The notes beneath the pieces were generated by a model that made no database searches, was not told where the DNA came from, and was given only the letters and a program-made list of their open reading frames with translations. Below are positions 9,316 to 18,266 of a stretch of 64,000 nucleotides of DNA, in pieces. The translations under genes were made by a program, and so were the position numbers. The stretch is from Tyzzerella sp. (GTDB lineage: Bacteria; Bacillota; Clostridia; Lachnospirales; Lachnospiraceae), in the NCBI GenBank assembly GCA_017472665.1, contig JAFUOS010000013.1, positions 124,001 to 188,000 of the forward strand. The letters are read 5' to 3'. Within the stretch, counting starts at the first letter, position 1; every line of letters begins with the position of its first letter.

Positions 9316-10088
9316 ATCATAAATTGTTAATGGATACAGCAGTGCTGGCAGGCGAAATTATGCTGTGCAGCGGCGCGGAAACCTATCGTGTGGAGGACAC
9401 GATGTGCCATATTTTAAAGACATCAGAATGTGAATCTATCGAAGCATTTGCGCTTATGACAGGGATTGTTACGACCATCAATGATGAAACGATGGACCAG
9501 CCAATCACGACGGTAAAAACCATCAATGAGCGTTCCACCAACTTAAACAATATCATTAAGGTAAATGAAATTTCGCGAAGATATTGCGGCGGAAAGATTT
9601 CTTTGGAAGAAGCTTATGAACAACTCAAATGTGTGAAAGAAAAGCAGTACAGCAGAGCAGTGTTTAATATTGCAACGGCTGCCATTGCCACAGGTTTTGC
9701 GATGATGTTTGGTGGCAGTGTAATAGATGTTATGGCTGCGACTATGGTTGGATTTTGGCTTGCAGCCTGCATTATGTTGGGGAAAATGATTCGCATTAAT
9801 TCGATTTTTGTGGATATCTTTTCTTGCGCCGGAATTGCAATGATTACGATGGCGGTGAAGACATTTCTTGTACCGACTCTTAACATGGATATCGTAATCG
9901 TCAGTGCAATCATGCCGATTGTGCCGGGAGTTGCTATTACAAATGCGATTCGTGATACCCTGCAAGGGGATTATCTGTCAGGATGTGCAAGAATTTTAGA
10001 AGCATTTTTGAAAGCCGCATCCATTGCCATCGGAGCAGGAATTGGGATGGCTCTGTTTAATATGCTGATAGGAGGTGGCATCATATGA
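9312..10088 (+). CDS. Threonine/serine exporter, ThrE N-terminal-domain subunit (copy 1)
   Basis: The 258-residue protein has a cytosolic N-terminal domain with GAETYRVEDTM and VTTINDE, the signature of the ThrE N-terminal half (DUF1212). About five membrane spans follow, including IVPGVAITNAIRDTLQGD, a conserved ThrE loop. In Corynebacterium, ThrE is one fused protein exporting threonine and serine; here the two halves are separate genes, as in many Firmicutes. It overlaps the TPR gene upstream and the C-terminal-half gene downstream by four bases each. Confidence 0.88.
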   Translation: MNHKLLMDTAVLAGEIMLCSGAETYRVEDTMCHILKTSECESIEAFALMTGIVTTINDETMDQPITTVKTINERSTNLNNIIKVNEISRRYCGGKISLEEAYEQLKCVKEKQYSRAVFNIATAAIATGFAMMFGGSVIDVMAATMVGFWLAACIMLGKMIRINSIFVDIFSCAGIAMITMAVKTFLVPTLNMDIVIVSAIMPIVPGVAITNAIRDTLQGDYLSGCARILEAFLKAASIAIGAGIGMALFNMLIGGGII

Positions 10089-10555
10089 TAGTGAAGGTAA
10101 TAGGAGCGTTCATTGCCATTGCAGCATTTGCCATTCTCTTGGAATCGCCAAAACGCTATCTCTGGTGTGCAGGTGTAGTAGGCGCGGTGGGCTGGCTTGT
10201 ATATTTAGTGTGCGAGAAGGCAGGGGCAGACGAAGTGTTGGCAACATTTTTTTCCGCAATGGCGATTGCGATAGTATCGCATATTTTTGCAAGAGTATTT
10301 AAAGCGCCAGTCACAGTGTTCCTGATTGCGGGAATTCTTCCAACCGTACCAGGAGCAGGGATGTACCGCATCGCGTATAACATTATCGCAGGGAATAGCG
10401 AATTGGCAGCGCATTATCTCATTACAACACTGGAATTGGCAGGGGCTATTGCCATCGCAATCTTTCTTGTAGATGCCATGTTCCGTGTCTCTCACCGTGG
10501 ATGGAAGCAAAATTCTCTTCGATATGACGGTAAAATGAATGAAAAACAGCTTTAA
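10085..10555 (+). CDS. Threonine/serine exporter, ThrE C-terminal-domain subunit (copy 1)
   Basis: This 156-residue, almost wholly hydrophobic protein has four to five membrane spans. FLIAGILPTVPGAGMYRIAY is the DUF3815/ThrE C-terminal signature. The ATGA overlap with the preceding gene implies a two-subunit exporter made in equal amounts. The substrate (Thr/Ser or other amino acid) is inferred from family only. Confidence 0.87.
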   Translation: MIVKVIGAFIAIAAFAILLESPKRYLWCAGVVGAVGWLVYLVCEKAGADEVLATFFSAMAIAIVSHIFARVFKAPVTVFLIAGILPTVPGAGMYRIAYNIIAGNSELAAHYLITTLELAGAIAIAIFLVDAMFRVSHRGWKQNSLRYDGKMNEKQL

Positions 10556-10619
10556 AATTCAAAAAAACATTAAAAAATGCCGAAAATTCAAAAAAATGGA
10601 AAAAATTTGCAAGAATTAG

Positions 10620-10648
10620 TTGCCAAAAAGTCAAAAATCATATAGACT
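10620..10648 (+). promoter_or_regulatory. Promoter of the aspartate aminotransferase gene
   Basis: TTGCCA (10620-10625) and TAGACT (10643-10648) are 17 bases apart. The upstream 60 bases are strongly A-tracted (runs of AAAAAA about every ten bases), which could act as an UP element. Confidence 0.55.
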
Positions 10649-10684
10649 ATCCCATGATGAAGATTTTTAGGAGGGTTTTATAAC

Positions 10685-11977
10685 ATGACACCGTATAAAG
10701 ATTTAAGTGTAGAGGAATTAACGACACTCAAAAGTGAATTGGAAAAACGCTTTGATGAAATTAAAGCACAAAATTTGAAACTCGATATGTCGCGCGGAAA
10801 ACCATCAAAAGCACAGCTTGATTTAAGTATGGGCATGATGGATGTATTAAACAGCGATACAGATTTAGTTTGTGAAGAAGGCGTAGACTGCCGTAACTAT
10901 GGTGTGCTTGACGGTATCCGTGAAGCAAAACAGCTTCTCGCAGATATGACAGAGGTTCCGATAGATAACATTGTTATTTTTGGAAACTCAAGTTTAAATG
11001 TAATGTACGATACCATTGCACGTTCTATGACACATGGTGTTATGGGAAGTACCCCTTGGTGTAAATTAGATAAAGTAAAATTCTTATGTCCGGTACCAGG
11101 ATATGACAGACACTTCGCCATTACAGAACATTTTGGAATCGAGATGATTAACGTTCCAATGACAGATGAAGGTCCAGATATGGATATGGTTGAAGAACTG
11201 GTAAGCTCCGATGAAGCAATCAAAGGTATCTGGTGCGTACCAAAATATTCAAATCCACAGGGAATCACATACTCTGACAGAACGGTACAGAGATTTGCAA
11301 GACTGAAACCAGCAGCAAAAGATTTCCGTATTTACTGGGATAATGCATATGGCATTCACCACTTATATGAAGACAAACAGGATCACTTAATTGAAATCTT
11401 GATGGAATGTAAAAAAGAAGGTAATCCAGATATGGTTTACAAATTCTGTTCGACATCAAAAATCAGCTTCCCAGGTTCTGGTGTAGCAGCGATTGCAGCG
11501 TCAACTGCAAACTTAGCTGATATTCGTAAACAGATGAGCATCCAGACAATCGGACACGATAAGTTGAACCAATTACGTCATGCGCGTTTCTACAAAGATA
11601 TTCATGGTATGGTAGAACACATGAAGAAACATGCGGACATTTTAAGACCAAAATTTGAAGCTGTTCTTGACGTTATGGAAAGAGAACTTGGAGGTCTGGA
11701 AATCGGAAACTGGATTAGACCACGTGGTGGATATTTCATTTCTTTTGATGCTTTGGAAGGTTGTGCAAAAGCAATTGTGGCAAAGACAAAAGAAGCTGGT
11801 GTGGTTATGACTGGCGCAGGGGCAACATTCCCATATGGAAAGGATCCAAAAGACAGCAATATTCGTATTGCACCATCTTTCCCAACACCGGAGGAGCTTT
11901 CTAAGGCAGCAGACGTCTTCGTGCTGAGTGTAAAATTGGTTAGTATCGATAAGATTTTGAAAGAAAAAACAGCGTAA
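10685..11977 (+). CDS. Class I aspartate aminotransferase (subgroup 1c type)
   Basis: The 430-residue PLP enzyme has FGNSSLNVMYDT (cofactor phosphate region) near residue 99 and PKYSNPQGITYS near 193. Around residues 255-265, STSKISFPGSG supplies the Schiff-base lysine, and IRIAPSFPTPEEL contains the substrate-carboxylate arginine. The pattern fits the 'Asp_aminotransf/MocR-like' 1c group (PF12897 as I recall), which transfers amino groups between aspartate and 2-oxoglutarate. It sits alone between a promoter and a terminator but is flanked on both sides by amino-acid exporter gene pairs, which may link amino-acid synthesis with efflux. Confidence 0.88.
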   Translation: MTPYKDLSVEELTTLKSELEKRFDEIKAQNLKLDMSRGKPSKAQLDLSMGMMDVLNSDTDLVCEEGVDCRNYGVLDGIREAKQLLADMTEVPIDNIVIFGNSSLNVMYDTIARSMTHGVMGSTPWCKLDKVKFLCPVPGYDRHFAITEHFGIEMINVPMTDEGPDMDMVEELVSSDEAIKGIWCVPKYSNPQGITYSDRTVQRFARLKPAAKDFRIYWDNAYGIHHLYEDKQDHLIEILMECKKEGNPDMVYKFCSTSKISFPGSGVAAIAASTANLADIRKQMSIQTIGHDKLNQLRHARFYKDIHGMVEHMKKHADILRPKFEAVLDVMERELGGLEIGNWIRPRGGYFISFDALEGCAKAIVAKTKEAGVVMTGAGATFPYGKDPKDSNIRIAPSFPTPEELSKAADVFVLSVKLVSIDKILKEKTA

Positions 11978-11995
11978 TTTTATACAGAATATATG

Positions 11996-12029
11996 GCGTG
12001 ACTATGCGAAAGCAGGGTCACGCTTTTTC
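11996..12029 (+). terminator. Rho-independent terminator after the aminotransferase
   Basis: GCGTGAC (11996-12002) pairs with GTCACGC (12017-12023) around a 14-base loop, followed by TTTTT. Confidence 0.85.
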
Positions 12030-12143
12030 TATTATGTAACTATTGTACATTGGAGAGTTATGTATTTTGGTGTAATATTTGGAAATGCTAGAAATGGAAG
12101 AACAGTATATCGTTGCGGCAATGTAAAGAAAGTAGGAACTATA

Positions 12144-13010
12144 ATGGAATCAGATAAAATCAAGATTCAGGGAAATTCAAGTGATTTGAGAGCAGAAAAT
12201 GAGTTGGGAAAATGTAATAATTCAGAACAACCAGAAATGCACAGGGTGTTGGAGCTCGCCCTGGAAGCTGGATGTATCTTGTTAAAAAACGGAGCAGAAA
12301 TCTTCCGTGTGGAGGAAACCATCTGGCATATTTGCAATCGTTATCATATAGAGCAGATGGATGCGTTTGTACTCAGCAATGGGATTTTCTTAACTGCCCA
12401 TCAGAAGGGCGAAGAGAACTTTGCCAGAGTCAAATATGTCCCGCTGGCAAAAATACATCTGGGAATTGTCACAGAAGTAAATGCCCTGTCACGTGAGATT
12501 GCGGCAGGCAAGCTAGACATTGAAGAGGCATTTGCAAGGTTAGAAGAGATTGAAAAGATGCCGCCGAGAAAAGATTGGCAGCTTATCTTAGCATCAGGGC
12601 TCAGCTGCGGATCATTCTGTTACTTGACACAGAAAAATACACCAGCGAGCTGCATGGCCTTTGCCATCGGAATCGTTTTGTACATCTTTTTGTTGTTTGC
12701 GCGCAGATATAAACTGTCAAAACTTATTATTAACATCGTTGGAGGAGGTCTGATTACAGTGCTGGCTTTGATTGCGACCAGCCTGCCGCTGCCTTTTAAA
12801 GTGGGATTCAGCCAAGTAATCATTGGCTCCATCGTTCCACTGATTCCAGGAATGGCGTTTGTGAATTCGATTCGTGATATTGCAGACAGCGATTTCATCT
12901 CCGGGATTGTGCGAATGCTGGATGCGCTTCTGGTATTTGTTTATATTGCAGTTGGTGTGGGCTGCGTGCTTATCTTTTATGAACAGGTGCTGGGAGGAAC
13001 CATACGATGA
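12144..13010 (+). CDS. Threonine/serine exporter, ThrE N-terminal-domain subunit (copy 2)
   Basis: I prefer the ATG at 12144 after TAGGAACT. An in-frame ATG at 12060 has GGAGAG too close to it and would add 28 unusual residues. The protein has a polar N-terminus of about 30 residues, then GAEIFRVEETIWHIC, the ThrE/DUF1212 signature, and about five membrane spans with LIPGMAFVNSIRDIADSD. It is a diverged paralogue of the subunit at 9312 and is likewise followed by a four-base-overlapping partner. Export of a small amino acid is inferred. Confidence 0.83.
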   Translation: MESDKIKIQGNSSDLRAENELGKCNNSEQPEMHRVLELALEAGCILLKNGAEIFRVEETIWHICNRYHIEQMDAFVLSNGIFLTAHQKGEENFARVKYVPLAKIHLGIVTEVNALSREIAAGKLDIEEAFARLEEIEKMPPRKDWQLILASGLSCGSFCYLTQKNTPASCMAFAIGIVLYIFLLFARRYKLSKLIINIVGGGLITVLALIATSLPLPFKVGFSQVIIGSIVPLIPGMAFVNSIRDIADSDFISGIVRMLDALLVFVYIAVGVGCVLIFYEQVLGGTIR

Positions 13011-13459
13011 TACAAAATATTGTGTGTTCCTTTTTGGGAACAGTTGGATTTTCGGTTGTGTCAAATGTGCCAAGGGAATTTGCTCTATATTGTGGATTGA
13101 CGGGTATGACAGGTTTTGTTACCTATGTGCTCTTGCTGACGTATATGTCCCCGGCGTTTTCAGCATTTTTTGCAACAATGCTGGTGGTGCTTTTGTCCAG
13201 GATTTTTGCAGTTTGGAGGAAATGTCCGATTACCGTGTTTTTGATTCCGGGCATTATTCCGCTGGTGCCAGGAACGTATGTATATTATACGGCTTACTAT
13301 TTTGTCATGAACGAGTTGAGTCTGGCGTTGGCGAAGGGGATTGATGCAATGAAGCTGGCATTTGCCATTGTGCTTGGAATTGTATTTATTGTTTCCATAC
13401 CGCGACAATTCTTCAGCATTCAGTATTGGAAAAAACAGTTGTCACACCATAAGAATTAA
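13007..13459 (+). CDS. Threonine/serine exporter, ThrE C-terminal-domain subunit (copy 2)
   Basis: The 150-residue membrane protein carries FLIPGIIPLVPGTYVYYTAY, matching the ThrE C-terminal signature and the paralogue at 10085. Translation is coupled by an ATGA overlap with the upstream subunit. The -10 region of gltX begins right after its stop. Confidence 0.85.
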   Translation: MIQNIVCSFLGTVGFSVVSNVPREFALYCGLTGMTGFVTYVLLLTYMSPAFSAFFATMLVVLLSRIFAVWRKCPITVFLIPGIIPLVPGTYVYYTAYYFVMNELSLALAKGIDAMKLAFAIVLGIVFIVSIPRQFFSIQYWKKQLSHHKN

Positions 13460-13467
13460 GATATAAT
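13439..13467 (+). promoter_or_regulatory. Promoter of gltX
   Basis: TTGTCA (13439-13444) and TATAAT (13462-13467) are 17 bases apart; the -35 lies inside the last codons of the exporter gene. Confidence 0.6.
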
Positions 13468-13508
13468 GAAGTTTAGCGAAAGCACAAAAGAACAGGAGTG
13501 TTAGGAAC

Positions 13509-14966
13509 ATGAGTAAAGTTAGAACAAGATTTGCACCAAGCCCAACAGGCAGAATGCATGTAGGAAACTTACGAACAGCTTTATATGCTTATTTGATTGC
13601 AAAACACGAAGGCGGAGATTTCTTACTTCGTATTGAGGATACAGACCAAGAGCGTTACGTAGAAGGCGCAGTAGATATTATTTACCGTACATTGGAAAAG
13701 ACAGGTTTAATTCATGATGAAGGGCCTGACAAAGACGGCGGTTTTGGACCATACGTACAGAGCGAGAGACAAGCCAGCGGATTATATATGAAATATGCAA
13801 AACAACTGATTGAACAAGGGAATGCATATTATTGTTTCTGTGACAAAGAAAGATTGGAATCTTTGAAGAGTGAAGTAAAAGAAGGCGGAGAAGAAATCGT
13901 AGTATACGATAAACACTGCTTGCATCTTAGCAAAGAAGAGATTGAGGCAAACCTTGCTGCAGGCAAACCATACGTAATCCGTATCAATATGCCAACAGAA
14001 GGCACAACTACATTCCATGATGACATTTATGGAGATATCACCGTGCCAAACTGCGAATTGGACGACATGATTTTGATTAAATCAGACGGATATCCAACAT
14101 ACAACTTTGCAAACGTAGTAGATGACCACCTACAAGGCATTACACATGTCGTTCGTGGAAATGAATATTTATCATCTGCTCCAAAATACAACCAATTATA
14201 TCAGGCATTTGGATGGGAAGTACCAACTTACGTACACTGCCCACTCATTACCGATGAGACACATAAGAAACTCAGCAAACGCTGTGGACATTCTTCATAT
14301 GAAGATTTGGTGGAACAAGGATATTTGACAGAAGCGATTGTAAACTATGTTGCACTGCTTGGATGGAGTCCATCAGATAACAGAGAAATTTTCTCATTAG
14401 AAGAATTGGTAGAAGCATTTGATTACCGTCATATGAGTAAATCACCAGCTGTATTCGATACAGTGAAATTGAAATGGATGAATGGTGAATATCTTAAGGC
14501 AATGGACTTTGACAAATTCTATGAATTAGCACAAGCCTATATTAAAGAAGTTGTAACAAAAGACTACGATTTAAAGAAGATTGCTGCACTTGTGAAGACT
14601 AGAATTGAAATCTTCCCAGACATCAAAGATCAGATTGATTTCTTTGAAGAATTGCCAGAGTACGATACGGCAATGTACACACATAAAAAGATGAAAACAA
14701 ACGAAGAGACATCTTTGGAAGTGTTAAAAGAAATCCTTCCACTTTTTGAAGCACAGGAAGATTACAGCAATGACGCATTGTATGAAGTGCTGAAAGGCTA
14801 TGTAGAACAAAAAGGATGCAAGAATGGTTATGCAATGTGGCCGGTTCGAACTGCCGTATCTGGTAAACAAAATACACCAGGTGGTGCCACAGAGATCATG
14901 GAAATCTTAGGCAAAGAAGAATCGCTTGCACGTATCCGAAAGGGTATTGAATTACTTAGTAAATAA
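13509..14966 (+). CDS. gltX: Glutamate--tRNA ligase
   Basis: The 485-residue class Ib synthetase has [20 protein letters not shown] at its N-terminus, with HVGN as the HIGH motif, and KKLSKR near residue 253 as the KMSKS loop. Length and the helical anticodon-binding C-terminus are normal. It charges tRNA-Glu, and possibly tRNA-Gln where Gat amidotransferase is used, which cannot be told from the window. The gene has its own promoter and an AGGAGTG box. Confidence 0.95.
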   Translation: MSKVRTRFAPSPTGRMHVGNLRTALYAYLIAKHEGGDFLLRIEDTDQERYVEGAVDIIYRTLEKTGLIHDEGPDKDGGFGPYVQSERQASGLYMKYAKQLIEQGNAYYCFCDKERLESLKSEVKEGGEEIVVYDKHCLHLSKEEIEANLAAGKPYVIRINMPTEGTTTFHDDIYGDITVPNCELDDMILIKSDGYPTYNFANVVDDHLQGITHVVRGNEYLSSAPKYNQLYQAFGWEVPTYVHCPLITDETHKKLSKRCGHSSYEDLVEQGYLTEAIVNYVALLGWSPSDNREIFSLEELVEAFDYRHMSKSPAVFDTVKLKWMNGEYLKAMDFDKFYELAQAYIKEVVTKDYDLKKIAALVKTRIEIFPDIKDQIDFFEELPEYDTAMYTHKKMKTNEETSLEVLKEILPLFEAQEDYSNDALYEVLKGYVEQKGCKNGYAMWPVRTAVSGKQNTPGGATEIMEILGKEESLARIRKGIELLSK

Positions 14967-14973
14967 TTTATTT

Positions 14974-14997
14974 GAGGACGGAGAAAAATCCGTCCTC
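14974..14997 (+). terminator. Hairpin after gltX
   Basis: GAGGACGGA (14974-14982) and TCCGTCCTC (14989-14997) form a perfect nine-base stem with a six-base loop. The T-tract is weak, so it may be a terminator or an mRNA-stabilising hairpin. Confidence 0.6.
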
Positions 14998-15021
14998 ATC
15001 TCATCAGAAAAGGGGTAATAT

Positions 15022-16851
15022 ATGAGTTTTAATTCAGCTCAACTTCAAGCCATTGCCCACAAAAAAGGACCCTGTATGGTTCTTGCCGGTCCCGGTTCCG
15101 GGAAAACTACCGTTATCACCAGAAGAATTGAACATTTGATTCAGAAGCACAAAGTAAAACCAGAAGAAATTTTGGTCATTACTTTTTCAAAAGCTGCGAC
15201 AAAAGAGATGCGGGAGCGTTTTCATGCACTGAATCCAAAACAGCATTATCCGGTTACGTTTGGAACCTTTCACGGGATTTATTATGGGATTTTAAAATGG
15301 GCGTATAAATTAAATACAGAAAACATTTTGTCAGAAGAAGAAAAATATCAGCTATTATATCGAACTGTGGAACGAATGGAATTAGATATGGATGATGAGA
15401 AAGAGTTCATCCAAGACATTGCAGGGGAGATTGCGAATGTGAAAAATAATCAGATTCCTCTAAACGAATATCGTTCCCTTAGCTGTAATGAAAATATTTT
15501 CTGCCAGATTTACGAAGCATACGAAAAAGAACGGAACGCAAGGCGAAAAATTGACTTTGACGATATGCTGGTTCTGACGTATCAGTTGTTTGAAAAACGG
15601 CCAGATATTTTGAAAATGTGGCAGAATAAATACAAATACATATTGATTGACGAATTTCAGGACATTAACAAGGTGCAGTACGATGTGATCCGTATGCTTG
15701 CAGCGCCAGAAAATAATCTGTTTATTGTCGGAGATGATGACCAGTCGATTTATCGTTTCCGGGGAGCAAGGCCGGAGATTATGCTGAATTTTCCGAAAGA
15801 TTATCCAGATACAAGACAAATAGTACTGGATGTCAATTATCGTTCTACGAAAGCAATTGTAAATGGCGCGGGCAGAGTGATAAAGCATAATCAAAATCGA
15901 TATGCAAAACAAATTATTACATTGAATGAACAAGGTGCAACTGTGCATATTCAAGAAGTCCTACATCCAATTGAAGAAAGTAAGTATGTAATTAAAGAGA
16001 TACAGGAAGCACAGAATAGAGACGTGCCGGCTTCGGAGATTGCAGTGTTGTTTCGCACAAACGTAGAGGCTAGAGCAATGGTCGAAACCTTTATGGAATA
16101 CGGTATTCCATTTCGAATGAAAGAACATTTTCCAAACCTGTACGAGCATTTCATTGGACGAAATCTGATTACCTATATGAAAATGGCACTCGGCGATCGC
16201 ACCAGAAAGTCTTTCTTAGAGATTATGAATCGTCCCAACCGTTATATCGGGCGTGATAGCGTAGAGCGAGGAGAAGTTTCTTTTGAAAATCTGCGGAAAT
16301 ATTATGAGGAAAAAGACTGGATGCTGGACCGCATTGACCAGTTAGAAGTAGATTTGCGCGTGATTCAGAGAATGGCTCCGTATGGGGCGATTCAGTATAT
16401 CCGCAAGCATATTGGATATGATGAATTCTTGGTGGAATATGCTTATAAACGCAGGCTCAAGATTGAGGATTTACGTGAGGTTTTGCAGGAAATTGAAGAA
16501 CGTGCAAAAGCATTCAAGACAATCGAGGACTGGTTCGCCTACATCGAAGAATATACGGCAGAATTAAAACGTCAGGCGGAGAACCGCTATGATAATTCGG
16601 AGGCTGTTACATTTATGACAATGCATGGGTCAAAAGGGTTGGAGTTTCACACAGTCTTTATAATTGGCGCAAATGAGAAGATTACGCCTTATAAGAAGGC
16701 GGAAACGATAGAGGAAATCGAAGAGGAGCGTCGGATGTTTTATGTTGCGATGACAAGAGCGAAGAAGAAGCTTGTGATTTCTTATACAAAGGAACGAAAT
16801 GGGAAGAAGATGGAACCATCGAGGTTTGTGCAGGAACTGCTTCAGACATAG
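15022..16851 (+). CDS. UvrD/Rep-family ATP-dependent DNA helicase
   Basis: The 609-residue SF1A helicase has Walker A GPGSGKTTVI near residue 23, LIDEFQDINKVQYD (Walker B), VGDDDQSIYRFRGA, LDVNYRST, and C-terminal motifs TMHGSKGLEFHTVFI and ERRMFYVAMTRAKKKL. It is about 100 residues shorter than PcrA/UvrD, lacking the extended C-terminal region. It may be a specialised paralogue rather than the main PcrA. It should unwind DNA 3' to 5' in repair or replication restart. It follows gltX after a short hairpin. Confidence 0.92.
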   Translation: MSFNSAQLQAIAHKKGPCMVLAGPGSGKTTVITRRIEHLIQKHKVKPEEILVITFSKAATKEMRERFHALNPKQHYPVTFGTFHGIYYGILKWAYKLNTENILSEEEKYQLLYRTVERMELDMDDEKEFIQDIAGEIANVKNNQIPLNEYRSLSCNENIFCQIYEAYEKERNARRKIDFDDMLVLTYQLFEKRPDILKMWQNKYKYILIDEFQDINKVQYDVIRMLAAPENNLFIVGDDDQSIYRFRGARPEIMLNFPKDYPDTRQIVLDVNYRSTKAIVNGAGRVIKHNQNRYAKQIITLNEQGATVHIQEVLHPIEESKYVIKEIQEAQNRDVPASEIAVLFRTNVEARAMVETFMEYGIPFRMKEHFPNLYEHFIGRNLITYMKMALGDRTRKSFLEIMNRPNRYIGRDSVERGEVSFENLRKYYEEKDWMLDRIDQLEVDLRVIQRMAPYGAIQYIRKHIGYDEFLVEYAYKRRLKIEDLREVLQEIEERAKAFKTIEDWFAYIEEYTAELKRQAENRYDNSEAVTFMTMHGSKGLEFHTVFIIGANEKITPYKKAETIEEIEEERRMFYVAMTRAKKKLVISYTKERNGKKMEPSRFVQELLQT

Positions 16852-16933
16852 GAAGAAAAAACTTGTTAATCCCAATGAAAAATGTCATAATAGATATCAA
16901 AAAAATTATGCAGAAAAATACAAGAGGTAATCC

Positions 16934-17719
16934 ATGAAAACAAATAACACAACACCAAAAGGCTATGCAGTCATCACTGGCGCAAGTTCCGGTATTGGTG
17001 CCGAATTTGCCAAACGTCTCGCAAAAGAAGGCTACCCATTAGTTCTCGTGGCAAGGAGAGAAGAACGGCTGAAAAAGTTAGCAGAGTTACTTGAAACTGA
17101 ATGCATTGTGATGGCAGCAGATTTGTCTGATATGAAAGAATGCGAACGGCTGGTAAAAGGCCTGTTAGGAAAAGAAATCGATGTATGGATTAACAATGCA
17201 GGCTTCGGTTACTGTGGCGAAACACTCAATATTGAGAACCAAACAGAACTTGACATGATTGATGTTAATGTGAAAGCAGTACATCTGTTCACGAAATTGG
17301 TGCTGAAAGGTATGGTCGAGAAAAACAAAGGCTATATACTGAACGTGGCATCTTCAGCAGGGTTGCTCCCAGCAGGACCATACATGTCGACCTATTATGC
17401 AACAAAAGCGTACGTTACCAGTTTTACAAGAGGGGTAGCAGAAGAGTTACGTCGAAAACACAGTGATGTGTATGTCGGCTGTTTGTGCCCAGGACCAGTG
17501 GATACAGAATTCAACAAAGTGGCAAATGTAGAATTTGCCCTCAAAGGAATCTCCTCGTCTGCTTGTGCAAACTGTGCAGTGACCCAGATGTTCAAGAAAA
17601 AGATTACCATTGTTCCTACATTTAAGATGAAAGCCGCAGTGGTTGCCGGCAGACTGATTCCGGCAAAATTGTACATCCGGATTGCGGCGAAACAGCAGAG
17701 AAAAAAGATTTACAGATAG
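16934..17719 (+). CDS. SDR-family NAD(P)-dependent oxidoreductase (DltE-like)
   Basis: The 261-residue protein has the Rossmann motif TGASSGIGAEFAKRLA near residue 16, NNAGFGY near 88, the catalytic Ser in SSAGLLP and YYATK as the YxxxK pair near residue 155, all in classical SDR order. ARREERLKKL after the second strand suggests NADP preference. The C-terminus is basic (KQQRKKIYR). The substrate is unknown; similarity to short-chain dehydrogenases called DltE is a family impression. Confidence 0.88.
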   Translation: MKTNNTTPKGYAVITGASSGIGAEFAKRLAKEGYPLVLVARREERLKKLAELLETECIVMAADLSDMKECERLVKGLLGKEIDVWINNAGFGYCGETLNIENQTELDMIDVNVKAVHLFTKLVLKGMVEKNKGYILNVASSAGLLPAGPYMSTYYATKAYVTSFTRGVAEELRRKHSDVYVGCLCPGPVDTEFNKVANVEFALKGISSSACANCAVTQMFKKKITIVPTFKMKAAVVAGRLIPAKLYIRIAAKQQRKKIYR

Positions 17720-17746
17720 GAACCGAAATTATATTATCATTATATG

Positions 17747-17779
17747 AAAAAAGGATGAACACGGCGGTCATCCTTTTTT
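17747..17779. terminator. Bidirectional terminator between SDR and DUF1292 genes
   Basis: An A-run plus GGATGA is mirrored by TCATCC plus a T-run (arms 17747-17757 and 17768-17779). It can end transcripts from both converging genes. Confidence 0.8.
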
Positions 17780-17789
17780 CAATCTCTAA

Positions 17790-18113
17790 TTATTCTTCGT
17801 CTTCTAATTCTTCGAACTCCTGCTCGTCCAGCCATTCGTCGAATGCGTCTGCAGCTGCTTCGTATTCATCATCATCTTCGATGTTGTCCAAAGTTGGCTC
17901 TCCATCTTCTGTTTCCAGATAGCGGTAAATATATACATCACCGTCTTCTTCTGTACCTTCTTCATTTAATGGAAGTAATGCAATATATTCTTTGCCGTCT
18001 ACTTCATAAATTGTAAGAACTGCACATTCGATTTCTTCATCATTGTCAAGTGTCAATGTTACAGTTACTTCTTCGTTGCATCCACAGTTGCAATCTTGAT
18101 CGTGTTTACTCAT
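17790..18113 (-). CDS. DUF1292 acidic protein
   Basis: The 107-residue, very acidic protein (C-terminal EEFEELEDEE) starts MSKHDQDCNCGC, which may bind metal. It has the beta-rich core VTLTLDNDEEIECAVLTIYE and EYIALLPLN typical of DUF1292/YrzB-like proteins. The function is unknown. In many Firmicutes such a gene lies near yrrK/yrzL, which is not the case here; it is monocistronic on the minus strand. Confidence 0.85.
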   Translation of the reverse strand: MSKHDQDCNCGCNEEVTVTLTLDNDEEIECAVLTIYEVDGKEYIALLPLNEEGTEEDGDVYIYRYLETEDGEPTLDNIEDDDEYEAAADAFDEWLDEQEFEELEDEE

Positions 18114-18192
18114 AATGGATTCTCCTTTTAAATGAATTATTCGATATCCTAACTCTAACAGACATAGGAAAGAATTGCAAGAGGTAAAACTA

Positions 18193-18220
18193 TTGACTTT
18201 CTGAGAAAAACAGCTAAAAT
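18193..18220 (+). promoter_or_regulatory. Promoter of the substrate-binding lipoprotein gene
   Basis: TTGACT (18193-18198) and TAAAAT (18215-18220) are 16 bases apart; GGGAGG precedes the start codon. Confidence 0.55.
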
Positions 18221-18266
18221 AAAGTGATGACCCGTAGTAATAACATAGGGAGGAAAATATACGGAG

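Noticed and set aside
9543..9965. Minus-strand His/Asn-rich frame within the ThrE gene
   Set aside because: It arises from the codon pattern of the hydrophobic plus-strand gene; no start signal or family similarity.
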